Origin: Bacteroidota bacterium
Lineage (GTDB): Bacteria > Bacteroidota > Bacteroidia > Bacteroidales > UBA932
NCBI GenBank assembly: GCA_017860395.1
Contig: JAGDMC010000005.1
Span: forward strand, 1-18,060
Direction: 5' to 3'
Length of the DNA stretch: 18,060 nucleotides
Shown here: one piece after another, positions 1-8,752 of the stretch
How the letters are laid out: every line of letters starts with the position of its first letter
Position numbering within the stretch: the stretch's first letter is position 1
Translations under genes and position numbers: made by a program
Notes under the pieces: model-generated
Told to the model about the DNA's origin: nothing
What the model saw: the letters and a program-made list of their open reading frames with translations, nothing else
Databases searched by the model: none

Positions 1-1
1 C

Positions 2-637
2 GACCTCCCCGGGAAGAAGGCCCATGTAAGAATGGCCCCGGTGCAGAGAGTTGCAGATTATGCGGCAGAGAGCGGGCCCCCGGCGGGGGCCCGCGACTCC
101 GCCGTTCTTGTTTTACTCATTCCGGCAAACGATGGTGCGGCCGCTTCCTCTCTCATGGATTGGCGGGTTGTGTTAATCAAAAGAAACACCTATGAAGGTA
201 TTCACTCCGGGCAGATTGCTTTCCCGGGCGGCAAATGGGAAAAAGAGGACAAGGACATTACAGACACTGCATACCGTGAGGCCTACGAAGAGCTTGGAAT
301 AAAAAGGGAACATACCCAAACCATTTGCCCGCTTAGCCATATTTATATACCTCCCAGCAATTTTAACATCTACCCTGTTCTGGCAGTTGCTAAAGAGGAG
401 CTGAGGTTTGCAATGGACCCTCGCGAGGTTGTTGAATACCGTGAAATTGAAATCCGGATGTTCAACCCGGATTCATCTGAAATAAGAAGACTGGAGACAT
501 TGCCGGGAGAGTTTGTAGACGCTCCCGGATTTGTCATCGACGACTATTTTGTATGGGGTGCAACGGCAATGATTCTTAGCGAACTTTACCAGCTCGTGGC
601 CGAAGCTAAATTGAGTATATCTCTGAGCAAAACATAA
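2..637 (+). CDS. NUDIX hydrolase, CoA-pyrophosphatase (NudL) type, 5'-truncated by window edge
   Basis: Probably hydrolyses a nucleoside-diphosphate-linked substrate. The NudL family cleaves CoA into phosphopantetheine and 3',5'-ADP in the cytoplasm. The family signature HSGQIAFPGG lies at about nt 203-232, followed by the Nudix helix REAYEELGI at about nt 275-301, whose glutamates should bind Mg2+ or Mn2+. The spacing between GG and RE (14 residues) matches NudL proteins rather than the plain Nudix box. The first ATG is at 32, but the frame is open back to base 2 and encodes LPGKKAHVRMAP. From memory this resembles the conserved N-terminal LPG-x-x-AH-x-x-MAP stretch of Bacteroidota homologues, so the true start is probably left of the window. 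It is the only plus-strand gene. Its last 52 bp overlap the end of the convergent serine hydrolase gene. Substrate assignment is by family only. Confidence 0.88.
   Translation, partial: DLPGKKAHVRMAPVQRVADYAAESGPPAGARDSAVLVLLIPANDGAAASSLMDWRVVLIKRNTYEGIHSGQIAFPGGKWEKEDKDITDTAYREAYEELGIKREHTQTICPLSHIYIPPSNFNIYPVLAVAKEELRFAMDPREVVEYREIEIRMFNPDSSEIRRLETLPGEFVDAPGFVIDDYFVWGATAMILSELYQLVAEAKLSISLSKT
72..94. repeat. Perfect GC-only inverted repeat inside the NUDIX coding region
   Basis: The arms gcgggccccc (72-81) and gggggcccgc (85-94) are perfect reverse complements around a 3-base ggc spacer. Beyond a small mismatch, gag (68-70) and ctc (97-99) could extend the stem. It encodes a Gly/Pro/Ala/Arg-rich linker between the N-terminal motif and the first beta strand of the NUDIX domain. 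No T-run follows directly, so it does not look like a terminator. It is much richer in GC than the surrounding DNA. Confidence 0.8.
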
Positions 638-2016
638 AGCTCATCGTCAAAACCTGTTATATAAGATCTTGAATTGCAGAGTACAACGGCGTTAATGCCA
701 TTTGCTCCCATCACCCACATTACAGCTGTTCCGGCAAGATTTCCCGTATGGTAATAGGAACCGGGGAAAAACGAATGGTTCATCATCCAGCCAAGACCAT
801 ATCTGGGATATGCCGCCGCTCCGGTGAGCATTGTTGTCCTTGTCTGTGCCGAAATAATATCAGGTATTTTGGAACGGCCGTCTATATGGAACATAAGTTT
901 CATAAGCTCTTCCGTAGAGGCAATAACACCTCCGGCTGCAGCAATTACACCCATCTCGTTTCCGTATCCGTCTGTTCCGCTCTGGGAATAATACACAACC
1001 TCGTTTGAACGCCTCTGGCTCCTGTCGCCGCCAATATGAACATCTGTAACTCCGGCTTTTGCAAGAACCTCTTTCATGTAGGTTTCAAACGGCTTGCCTG
1101 TAATCTTTTCTATAATTTTGCCGCAAATCCCAAAACCCATGTTAAAATATGAGTATTTGGTACCCGGTTCGTATTGCGGAGAACTGAGAACATAAGTTAT
1201 CCTCTGGTCCAGAGTCTGTCCCTTGAAAGATGCAGTAAACATCGGGTCGGGGTTACTTATCCAGCCGCTTGTATGTTCCAGCAAAGAACGGATAGTTACT
1301 CTTGATGCCATTGCCGTTACATTTGGAAACTCGGTGGCAAGGTAGCCTCCTGCTCCAAATACATTTCTGTCGAGAGAGAGTTTCCCCTCTTCCACAAGAC
1401 GCATTACGCACAGCGAGGTAAATTGCTTGGACATGCTTGCCAGGCGGAAAAGGTGGTCGGGCCTTGTTCTCACTCCTCCTTCCACAGAGGCAAATCCCAA
1501 TCCCGATTTATAAACAATCGCTTCGTCGTTTGTTATTGCATACGATACTCCGGGAATAGAAAATCTCTTCATGAACGAGTATATCAGTTCATCGAAATTT
1601 GCCTTTCCCGGCTGAGCAAGGACTTTATATTCCTTTGTCAAACCGGATTCCGATTTAATGGAAATGGTTACGGTGTTGGAAAAATCTACCTGAGTTACTC
1701 CGCTTTGCTGCTCAACTCCGTTTATAGAAAGAGTAGCTTTTGGTGATACCTCAAAGTTGGGTTTAAGCGCATTTAATGACGATCCCTCGGGGAGTGTCAC
1801 AAATATAAGGTTACCGGAATAATATGAGAGACCGCTCGCGGTTAAAGACGGGTTGTACTCTTTTTTAAACTGGAAAAGGACGATATCGTTTTTATCCGAT
1901 TTAGCAACAGGCGGCGGTATTACATCGTCTTTGGAACACGAGGTAACAAAAAGAACGGCAGCAAGAAAGAAGGACAGATATCTCAGGACAGAGCTTTGGG
2001 GGTAAAGTTTTGTCAT
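586..2016 (-). CDS. Lipoprotein serine hydrolase, class C beta-lactamase / PBP-like fold
   Basis: Predicted envelope lipoprotein of 476 aa. Residues 1-27 form a signal peptide ending in lipobox VTSC with lipidated Cys27. Residues about 40-137 look like a small beta-sandwich domain of the kind often seen after Bacteroidota lipoprotein signals. The catalytic domain follows, with SMSK (nucleophile Ser194, Lys197), Tyr290-Phe-Asn292 as the YxN motif, and His423-Thr-Gly as the KTG-equivalent. This fold includes D-aminopeptidases, esterases, DD-peptidases and beta-lactamases, and the sequence does not decide between them. The ATG at 2016 was chosen because it follows the pepP stop (2018-2020) by one base and directly precedes the signal peptide. 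A longer frame to a TTG at 2103 would put 29 charged residues before the signal. It is probably co-transcribed with pepP. The 3' end overlaps the convergent NUDIX gene by 52 bp. Confidence 0.88.
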   Translation of the reverse strand: MTKLYPQSSVLRYLSFFLAAVLFVTSCSKDDVIPPPVAKSDKNDIVLFQFKKEYNPSLTASGLSYYSGNLIFVTLPEGSSLNALKPNFEVSPKATLSINGVEQQSGVTQVDFSNTVTISIKSESGLTKEYKVLAQPGKANFDELIYSFMKRFSIPGVSYAITNDEAIVYKSGLGFASVEGGVRTRPDHLFRLASMSKQFTSLCVMRLVEEGKLSLDRNVFGAGGYLATEFPNVTAMASRVTIRSLLEHTSGWISNPDPMFTASFKGQTLDQRITYVLSSPQYEPGTKYSYFNMGFGICGKIIEKITGKPFETYMKEVLAKAGVTDVHIGGDRSQRRSNEVVYYSQSGTDGYGNEMGVIAAAGGVIASTEELMKLMFHIDGRSKIPDIISAQTRTTMLTGAAAYPRYGLGWMMNHSFFPGSYYHTGNLAGTAVMWVMGANGINAVVLCNSRSYITGFDDELYVLLRDILNLASATSW

Positions 2017-2017
2017 A

Positions 2018-3409
2018 CTATTTGGCCATTTCCGCTTCAACCGTTTCCGGTGTGTTTGGCAGTCGTTTAGAACCAAGCAGCCTGTTTCCTTTTTCGGTAA
2101 CAAGTGAGTCGTCTTCTATGCGGATTCCTCCGAAAGTATAGTAATCTTTAAGCTTGTCAAAGTTGATGAACGATGCGTTTGTTCCCTCTTTTTTCCACTT
2201 CTCGATGAGAGCAGGAATAAAGTAACATCCCGGTTCAACTGTTATAACATGGCCCGGCTTCAAAAGCTTGCCCATCCTCAGGGATTTAAGGCCAAACTGA
2301 GTTGCGCGTGTATGTTCGTTGTCGTAGCCCACGTAATTTTCTCCCAAATCTTCCATGTCATGAACGTCAAGACCCATTTGGTGTCCAAGCCCGTGAGGCA
2401 TGAAAAGGCCTACAGCTCCGGCTGCAACTGCCTCGTCGGCATCGCCTTTCATAAGACCAAGATTTATTAATCCCTGAGCCATTAGTCTCACTGCAGCAAG
2501 GTGAACGGATTTATATGTGATGCCCGGTTTAATGAGACTTATTGCCAGGTCGTTCGCAGCAGAAACAATTGAATAGATGTCTCTCTGTTTTTGGGTGAAT
2601 TTGCCTCCTGCAGGAATTGTTCTTGTAAAGTCCGATGCATAATGCGAGTTTGTCTCGGCACCGGCATCAATTACCAGAAGCCTGCCGTCTGTAAGAATCT
2701 GATGGTGTGTATGGTTGTGAAGTGTCTCTCCGTTTTGGGAAAGAATAATTGGAAACGATGGCATAGACCCGCCTGAAATAGCGATGCCCTCCATGAGGCC
2801 CACAAGTTCCTGCTCAACCATTCCCACTGCTGCCATCTTCATGGCGGTATAGTGCATAATATAGCCGATATTAGCCGCTTTGTCCAGCTCGGCCACTTCG
2901 TGTTCGTCTTTTATCTCGCGCAGCGCTACGACGCCCTTAATGAACTCCACCGAAGCAAGCTCTTTTTGTTTTTCAAAATCAACTCCGAGAAGTTTGTTAA
3001 GCTGAATTTTGTTGTGATAGCGATATGGTGGGAGGAAGTGAATTTTCCGGCCTGTACCTTTTGCCTTTGCAATATATGACTCAAGTTCACCAAGAGGTTT
3101 GATGTTCTTAATCCCCACTTCTGCTCCTTTGTCTTTCATGGCCGGCTGAGGACCCATCCAGATAATGTCGTCTATAGTAACATCGTTGCCGAAGATTATT
3201 TCTTCGCCGCTTTCAAGATCGATAATGGCAGCCAGATCCGGTTCGTCGAGACCGAAAAAATACAGGAACGACGAGTCCTGCCTGAATCTATAAGTGTTGT
3301 CAAAATAATTTATTCCAACTTCCGAATTGCCAAGGAAGAGAAGAACTCCCGACTTAATGCCCGAAGCAAGTTCTCTGCGGCGTTTTATGTATACCTCTTT
3401 TGCGAACAT
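2018..3409 (-). CDS. pepP: Aminopeptidase P family protein (Xaa-Pro aminopeptidase, M24B)
   Basis: Predicted cytoplasmic metallopeptidase of 463 aa that removes an N-terminal residue preceding proline. The N-terminal aminopeptidase P domain spans about 1-150 and the pita-bread catalytic domain about 165-445. The five expected metal ligands are all visible: Asp248 in VIDAGAE, Asp260 in SDFTRT, His343 in HGLGHQMGLDVHD, Glu392 in VEPGCYF and Glu432 in GIRIEDD. The auxiliary histidines His339 and His350 are present too. Length and motif order fit E. coli PepP-like enzymes, and there is no signal peptide. It is first in a two-gene unit with the serine hydrolase, whose ATG lies one base after its TAG stop. 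That suggests translational coupling. A possible promoter lies about 40 bp upstream. Family confidence is high; the natural peptide substrates are unknown. Confidence 0.95.
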   Translation of the reverse strand: MFAKEVYIKRRRELASGIKSGVLLFLGNSEVGINYFDNTYRFRQDSSFLYFFGLDEPDLAAIIDLESGEEIIFGNDVTIDDIIWMGPQPAMKDKGAEVGIKNIKPLGELESYIAKAKGTGRKIHFLPPYRYHNKIQLNKLLGVDFEKQKELASVEFIKGVVALREIKDEHEVAELDKAANIGYIMHYTAMKMAAVGMVEQELVGLMEGIAISGGSMPSFPIILSQNGETLHNHTHHQILTDGRLLVIDAGAETNSHYASDFTRTIPAGGKFTQKQRDIYSIVSAANDLAISLIKPGITYKSVHLAAVRLMAQGLINLGLMKGDADEAVAAGAVGLFMPHGLGHQMGLDVHDMEDLGENYVGYDNEHTRATQFGLKSLRMGKLLKPGHVITVEPGCYFIPALIEKWKKEGTNASFINFDKLKDYYTFGGIRIEDDSLVTEKGNRLLGSKRLPNTPETVEAEMAK

Positions 3410-3446
3410 TTTGATTTAATTTTAAGTTAGTGACCAAAGTTTACAT

Positions 3447-3475
3447 CAAAGTTAACATAATAATTGCTGTGGAAA
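3447..3475 (-). promoter_or_regulatory. Candidate Bacteroidota-type promoter for pepP
   Basis: Read on the minus strand, TAACTTTG (plus positions 3447-3454) matches the Bacteroidota -7 consensus TAnnTTTG exactly. A weak TTTC (3472-3475) lies 17 nt upstream in place of the -33 TTTG. The predicted leader before the pepP ATG is roughly 30 nt. A second near match with three spacer bases lies at 3434-3442. The -33 element is imperfect, so this is a candidate only. Confidence 0.35.
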
Positions 3476-3551
3476 TGAGCGTCACCATTAATTTTTTTCC
3501 CCGACCGGAAATAGTTTGATGACAGCTAATACAAATACTGATAAAATATAA

Positions 3552-3576
3552 CGGGGCGGTCATTTTGACCGCCCCG
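3552..3576 (-). terminator. Intrinsic terminator of SusCD unit 1
   Basis: An 11-bp perfect inverted repeat (arms 3552-3562 and 3566-3576, core ggggcggtca) encloses a 3-base loop. On the minus strand the stem is followed by TTATATTTTAT. It lies just downstream of the SusD stop and separates this unit from the pepP promoter region. The opposite side is also T-rich (CTTTATTTATT), so it could work in both directions. Confidence 0.9.
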
Positions 3577-3604
3577 CTTTATTTATTATTGGTAAATGAG
3601 ATTA

Positions 3605-5452
3605 CTATTGCTTAGAATCCCACCATACAGGAATAGTCCAAACGTCTTCAGCACTGTTCCATCCAGTAAGACTCATATTTGCACCAGGAACTTCTGCACC
3701 TATTGCCTGCAGATTCTTTGCGTTGTAGTTAAGCTCGTGTGAGCATTGACGCCAACGACGGAATTGTTTTCCTTCAGGAATTCCTTTAAGAGCGGTAGCA
3801 TTAACTGCGTGATATGCAGGAATACCCCAATTTAAGAACAAATCTTTATCAAAGTCATAACGACGCATATCGTTCCAGATTTCGACTGAGAAGTGTAAGG
3901 CAATCCGTTTTTGAGTCAGAATCTTACCGAGAGTAAGATTGCCTGCAGTACCGATACCGTTATTCAAGAAATTATCCATTTCTGTTTGTGTCATCGGAGT
4001 AAATGAAGGACAATCAGCAAGGGTTGCATCACCTGCAATCCAAGAATTGAGAGTCACATTCATTTGTTCCATACTTGCTTTGATACCTTCTTTGTACGCA
4101 ACGAATGCAGTAGCTTTATTACCTTGATTGAACAAAACTTCTGCTTTGATAAAGCAAGCTTCTGAGTAAGTACCGATGTATGTAGGAGAAGAAACTCTTG
4201 AATAGAAAGAACCTGATTCCTTTGAAGCGTCAGTTCCGTCTCTTCTGTAAAGAAGGTCGCTTTTGGCAGCATAACCTTTAGACTCGCTTGTACACTCTAC
4301 ATAAACAGTATCACCTTTCCGAGCCGGAGAGGTAGAATCTATCCACCAATGTTTATCTGCAGTATATCCTGCTCTTAACGGTCCACCGCTAAGATTTGGA
4401 GCATTATTTGACACCATATCGACTCCAATTGAACGTCTCCAGTTGCCACTCCATTTAATATTTGATGGGGTACTTGCAGATTTGCCTGACTTAGCCCAAG
4501 GGATAATTTTGTCGGCACGAGGGTCTTCAACACCGCTACCGGCAAAATTGGTAAGGTTCTGATAAAGCATATCGGTTACCATATAACCGGCATTCATACC
4601 GCAAACAGAATATAAAGGAGAGTAGTCGACAGGTTCGTCCCATCCAAGAACGTCATGTGTCGTACTATTGTCATCTGTATGATAGATTATAGTGTTATCG
4701 GCATTGCTTTGAGGACCTTTTGAAAGGGCATCAAGAATGGTTGCAGCATCATATTTACCATCAAGATAGTTTCCAGCATCTTTTTTGCTTAGTTTTACGC
4801 AATAACGAGCTTTAAGCAAATTACCAAATCTTATCCATTTGGCAACATCCCCGTTGTTCCAAGTGTCACCTTCTGACAAAGCAGGAAGCTTTGGATCCTG
4901 AGGTTTTGCCAAGAGTTTAAGACCTTCGTCTAGTTCTTTTAAGCAACCTAAGTAAATGGTTTTTCCGTTGTCATAAGTAGGAGTTGCGTTTGGACCGACT
5001 GCATCTGTATAAGGCATTTCACCATAGAGGTCAGTCATCAACATAAATCCATACGCACGAATAATTTTTGCTACTCCAGCATAATTCCAGGCTTCTGCAG
5101 CCATAGCTTTGTCATACATATAGGAAATATTACTTGCAGCGCCTACAAACCACCACTGATAAGATGTGGTAACAGCACCGGTTTGAGGATTCCAATAGGA
5201 CATATTCCAATAGGTACTACCATTGTAGTATCTGGTCCAATCACCTGTGGACATGCTTGTACGCCAGGCGGCAAATTGAGTTGCAGAATTGGTGTAAAAT
5301 TCGATATGTGCCAAACGTGTTTGGTATGTAGCACTTTCTGAAGAGGGATTCTCTGGGTCAGTATTAATATTGAGCCAATCGCTGCAAGAGACCAGTGAAA
5401 GAGTCAGCAAGCTTATGGCACAAAAAGAAACTATTGATTTAATATATTTCAT
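3605..5452 (-). CDS. SusD-like surface lipoprotein, SusD-like_2 type (unit 1)
   Basis: Predicted outer-membrane, surface-exposed lipoprotein of 615 aa that captures ligand and acts as the lid of the SusC channel encoded just upstream. The signal peptide ends in lipobox LVSC with lipidated Cys23, followed by the family-typical DWLNINTDPENPS segment. Helical segments such as AGVAKIIRAYGFMLMTDLYGEMPY fit SusD TPR-like helices. The C-terminal part contains KRIALHFSVEIWNDMRRYDFD, matching the conserved (E/Q)xWxDxRR motif of SusD proteins. The protein is rich in Trp and Tyr, as expected for a glycan- or peptide-binding surface, but the ligand is not identifiable. It starts 28 nt after the SusC stop and is last in its operon, before the terminator at 3552-3576. 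The ATG at 5452 immediately precedes the signal peptide. Confidence 0.93.
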   Translation of the reverse strand: MKYIKSIVSFCAISLLTLSLVSCSDWLNINTDPENPSSESATYQTRLAHIEFYTNSATQFAAWRTSMSTGDWTRYYNGSTYWNMSYWNPQTGAVTTSYQWWFVGAASNISYMYDKAMAAEAWNYAGVAKIIRAYGFMLMTDLYGEMPYTDAVGPNATPTYDNGKTIYLGCLKELDEGLKLLAKPQDPKLPALSEGDTWNNGDVAKWIRFGNLLKARYCVKLSKKDAGNYLDGKYDAATILDALSKGPQSNADNTIIYHTDDNSTTHDVLGWDEPVDYSPLYSVCGMNAGYMVTDMLYQNLTNFAGSGVEDPRADKIIPWAKSGKSASTPSNIKWSGNWRRSIGVDMVSNNAPNLSGGPLRAGYTADKHWWIDSTSPARKGDTVYVECTSESKGYAAKSDLLYRRDGTDASKESGSFYSRVSSPTYIGTYSEACFIKAEVLFNQGNKATAFVAYKEGIKASMEQMNVTLNSWIAGDATLADCPSFTPMTQTEMDNFLNNGIGTAGNLTLGKILTQKRIALHFSVEIWNDMRRYDFDKDLFLNWGIPAYHAVNATALKGIPEGKQFRRWRQCSHELNYNAKNLQAIGAEVPGANMSLTGWNSAEDVWTIPVWWDSKQ

Positions 5453-5480
5453 ATTATTAAATTTAAATATTTAAAGCTTT

Positions 5481-8400
5481 TTAGAAAGTTAAATTTAAAC
5501 CAAATGTCATACCTGAAGTTGCAGGTACTCCACAGTAGTCAAATCCAACAGAAGATGAACCACCAACACCTGCACCAGATGCCGCAACTTCTGGATCCCC
5601 ATCGTAATTGGTAAAGAGAAGAAGATTGTTTGCAGAAGCAGTAACCGAAAGACGTTTAATGAATCCTGTTTTGTCGAGCCATCTCTTAGGAAAATCATAC
5701 ATTACAGATAGTGTACGAAGTCTTAACAGATTGACATTTGTAATATAATTAGAAGTTTCTTTAGGATAATAAGTAGTATAATAATTTTGAATAATATTAT
5801 ATCCGCTTGTTTGTACGCCATTAAACAAGTATGTGTTATTGGCACTCCAAGTATTGGAAATAGGGTTTCCGCTTGCATCGATACCTGTTACTGTGAGTTC
5901 TTTATTACGAACATCACCGGAGAACTTACTAACACCACTGTTGGTCATAGCATATTTTGTTCCGTTGATAACGTCACCTCCTACTCTGAATTCCCACAAC
6001 ATATTGAAGGAAAATCCTTTCCATGAAACAGTATTATTTAAACCACCAGAAAACTTAGCCTCACGATTACCAACTTCAGACAAATTAGTAGTGTAGGTAG
6101 GCATTCCGTTTGCATCAAGAATAATTTGTCCGTCTAATTCTTTTTTAGAAGTCTCAACTTTAGGATCATATTTATATCTAGTCCATTTAGTACCCGCGAT
6201 AGCCATAAAGTTACCGCCGTTGAATGAAGCTGCTTGTGCACCTGCATATTGAACGTCTGTAACATACATAACGTCCATACCTGCAGGAAGACCGTCCAAA
6301 GAACCACGGTTACCTGCGATATTCAATGCGACATCCCATGTAAGGTTCTTGGTTTCAACAGGAGTACCTGATATAGTCAACTCCATACCTTTGTTATAAA
6401 CGTTACCTGCATTAATTGAACAGAAGATATAACCGGTAGATTGAGGTCCGCGGGGAGACAAAATCTGGTTGTAAGAGTCGTTTGTATAGTATGCATAGTC
6501 AACACGCAAGCGATTTTTGAGGAGACCTAATTCAATACCGACTTCAGTAGATTTTGTCATTTCCGGTTTAAGATAAGGATTACCGCGAGTCCATGAGTTA
6601 CCTACACCGACTTTACCGCCAAGATATGTTCCAACAGGCCAGAGAGAGGTGTTTGTCTCATATGCACCTGTATCTTTACCCACTTTTGCCCAAGATGCTC
6701 TAACCTTACCGAAAGTAAGAATGTCGCTCTTAGGGAGAAGTTCTGTAAATACGAATGATCCGCTGACAGATGGATAGAAGTATGAGCGACTTTCGACAGG
6801 AAGAGTTGATGTCCAGTCGTTACGTCCGGTAACTGTCAGATATAACAAATTCTTCCAGGATGCACGGAATTCTCCGAATATACCCATTAGTCTCTTTTGA
6901 GATGCAGAATGTGCAAATTGTTTGTTTTCTGTTGAAGCATTTGCATATGAATAGAAATCAGGAACAGAGAAATTCCAAGCCATAGTGGAGCTTCTGTCGC
7001 CGTCAGTTTGATCCGATGCGGCACCCAATAATAGGTTAAGGTCAAAATCTCCGAATTTTTTATTCATATTTGATATGAAATTGTGTGACATATATTTGAA
7101 ACGAAGAGTGTTGTCACTCATCATACCATTCTGCCATACTTGTTTGATAGCTCCGTTGGCAGCAATTCGATTAGAGTTGATTTGAGTATATGTGTCAATA
7201 CCCAATCTGTACTGAATAAACCACCAATCTGCAATATCTGCCTTTACGCTTAAACTGCCTGTAAAACGATCTGTATTGTCATACATTTTGTTTTTGTTAA
7301 TAATCCAATATGGATTGTCGCGTTCTTCCCAAGGGTCAAGTCTTTCGCCGAACATTCTATAACGTGAACCATCTTCATTTAAATAATTCGACATATTGTC
7401 AAATGGAGACCAATTGTAAACGCCGTAAAGAGCGCCGGTTCCTGCTGAATTATAAAGACCTGCACCGGTCAAAGTCCTGTCTGTATGAGCTTGTGAGTAA
7501 GCCGCATTTGCATTAAATGTAAATATACCGGCTCTCTGTTCACCGTTGAAACGGAAGGTGTATTTGTCATACCCTGTTAGAGGGACAAGGCCCACTTGAT
7601 CATAATAAGATCCGGATAAGTAGAAGTTACTGTTTTTAGTACCACCAGAAACGCTGGCACTTTGGTCATAAATAACTCCACCCTGGAAGAAGTTTCCAAC
7701 GTTGTCATATATCTGTCCATTAGATTTTTCTCCCCAAGAATTGTATGAAAAATCATTGAAAACAGTCCCAAGATAATTCTTTTTGTTGTCGTATTGGTCT
7801 TCCATATAACCTCTGCTGTATTCTGTCTGAAATTCCGGAAGACTTCTTGCCCAAGATGTGGACAATTTGGAGTTGACATTAACTTCAACTACACCCTCTT
7901 TACCTTTTTTGGTAGAAATAATGATAACACCGTTGGCAGCGCGGGAACCATAAAGTGCGGATGCTGCAGGGCCTTTCAATACGGACATATTTTCAATATC
8001 CTCTGGGTTGATATCCATGATACGGTTAGAAGTAGTGGTTGCTGATTTATAAGAACCGTCAAATCCTGAATTACCTACTAGAGTTGAAGAGTTATCATAA
8101 ATCACACCATCGACTACGAACAAAGGTTGGTTGTCTTTGCCTTCAGATCCTGAAGTACCGCCACGAAGAATAATCTGCGCGCCGGAACCTGCCGCACCTG
8201 AAGATTGTGTTACGTTAACACCGGCAATCTTACCAGAAAGTGAAGAAATAGGGTTTGCAGTCTTATTCCTCATCAATTCTTCATACTTGATGTCGGATAC
8301 TGCATATCCCAATGCTTTTCTTTCCTTTTTAATACCCAATGCAGTTACTACTACATCTTCAAGAAAAACAGTAGATTCTGACATTGTTACATTAATAACT

Positions 8401-8690
8401 TTCCGATTGTTTACGGCTTCTTTAAGATTTTCCATACCAATCGCAGAGAACTGCAGCACTGCATTTGCCGGCACCTCCATCGAGAAAGTTCCATCCAGCT
8501 CTGTAGCTACTCCTGTTCTTGTCCCCTCTATTAACACAGAAACACCCATTAGGGGCTGTCCTGTTTTGTCAATAACCTTACCTGTCACTCTTATGTTCTG
8601 AGCCATGAGAGTTCCTGACATCAGGAAAAGGGCTAACACCGGAAGTATAAGTAATTTAAACTTACCGGTTACTTTTTGTGAAACATACAT
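5481..8690 (-). CDS. SusC/RagA-family TonB-dependent outer-membrane transporter (unit 1)
   Basis: Predicted 1069-aa outer-membrane importer energised by TonB and partnered with the SusD lipoprotein downstream. A signal peptide is cleaved near LMA|QN (residue 30). A carboxypeptidase-like regulatory beta domain spans about 34-105 (VTGKVIDKTGQPLMGV). A TonB-box-like EDVVVTALG lies at about 111-119, and the plug ends with the SusC signature ALYGSRAANGVIIISTKKG. The barrel runs to the terminal aromatic strand MTFGLNLTF. The sequence TALGIKKERKALGYAV marks the SusC subfamily usually paired with SusD-like_2 proteins, as here. No N-terminal STN domain is present, so there is no sign of anti-sigma signalling. 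The ATG at 8690 is preferred because its MYVSQK start matches the MYVLQK start of the unit 2 SusC. The frame could extend to a TTG at 8762, but that would translate a poly-A hairpin region. Confidence 0.93.
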   Translation of the reverse strand: MYVSQKVTGKFKLLILPVLALFLMSGTLMAQNIRVTGKVIDKTGQPLMGVSVLIEGTRTGVATELDGTFSMEVPANAVLQFSAIGMENLKEAVNNRKVINVTMSESTVFLEDVVVTALGIKKERKALGYAVSDIKYEELMRNKTANPISSLSGKIAGVNVTQSSGAAGSGAQIILRGGTSGSEGKDNQPLFVVDGVIYDNSSTLVGNSGFDGSYKSATTTSNRIMDINPEDIENMSVLKGPAASALYGSRAANGVIIISTKKGKEGVVEVNVNSKLSTSWARSLPEFQTEYSRGYMEDQYDNKKNYLGTVFNDFSYNSWGEKSNGQIYDNVGNFFQGGVIYDQSASVSGGTKNSNFYLSGSYYDQVGLVPLTGYDKYTFRFNGEQRAGIFTFNANAAYSQAHTDRTLTGAGLYNSAGTGALYGVYNWSPFDNMSNYLNEDGSRYRMFGERLDPWEERDNPYWIINKNKMYDNTDRFTGSLSVKADIADWWFIQYRLGIDTYTQINSNRIAANGAIKQVWQNGMMSDNTLRFKYMSHNFISNMNKKFGDFDLNLLLGAASDQTDGDRSSTMAWNFSVPDFYSYANASTENKQFAHSASQKRLMGIFGEFRASWKNLLYLTVTGRNDWTSTLPVESRSYFYPSVSGSFVFTELLPKSDILTFGKVRASWAKVGKDTGAYETNTSLWPVGTYLGGKVGVGNSWTRGNPYLKPEMTKSTEVGIELGLLKNRLRVDYAYYTNDSYNQILSPRGPQSTGYIFCSINAGNVYNKGMELTISGTPVETKNLTWDVALNIAGNRGSLDGLPAGMDVMYVTDVQYAGAQAASFNGGNFMAIAGTKWTRYKYDPKVETSKKELDGQIILDANGMPTYTTNLSEVGNREAKFSGGLNNTVSWKGFSFNMLWEFRVGGDVINGTKYAMTNSGVSKFSGDVRNKELTVTGIDASGNPISNTWSANNTYLFNGVQTSGYNIIQNYYTTYYPKETSNYITNVNLLRLRTLSVMYDFPKRWLDKTGFIKRLSVTASANNLLLFTNYDGDPEVAASGAGVGGSSSVGFDYCGVPATSGMTFGLNLTF

Positions 8691-8730
8691 GAATTGAAAT
8701 TTTTGGTTAATAAATAATATATTTTTTATA

Positions 8731-8752
8731 AAAAAAAAGGCAAAAAGCCTTT
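8731..8752 (-). promoter_or_regulatory. Terminator-like hairpin in the SusC1 leader (possible attenuator)
   Basis: On the minus strand, AAAGGC (8752-8747), loop TTTTT, and GCCTTT (8741-8736) form a 6-bp stem. The T's run on to give eight in a row (8738-8731). This layout resembles a weak intrinsic terminator, yet it lies about 40 nt before the SusC1 start codon rather than after a gene. A second imperfect inverted repeat lies just upstream at 8765-8789. Regulation by attenuation is inference. Confidence 0.45.

Noticed and set aside
32..34. ATG at 32 as the true start of the NUDIX gene
   Set aside because: The frame is open to the window edge and encodes a stretch that resembles the conserved LPG-AH-MAP N-terminus, so the start is probably upstream.
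2017..2103. Longer start (TTG at 2103) for the serine hydrolase
   Set aside because: It would overlap pepP by 86 bp and place a highly charged stretch before an otherwise normal lipoprotein signal peptide.
8131..8601. 156-aa open frame on the plus strand
   Set aside because: It lies wholly antisense to the conserved plug and N-terminal region of SusC1, has no recognisable domain, and looks like a shadow of the coding bias.
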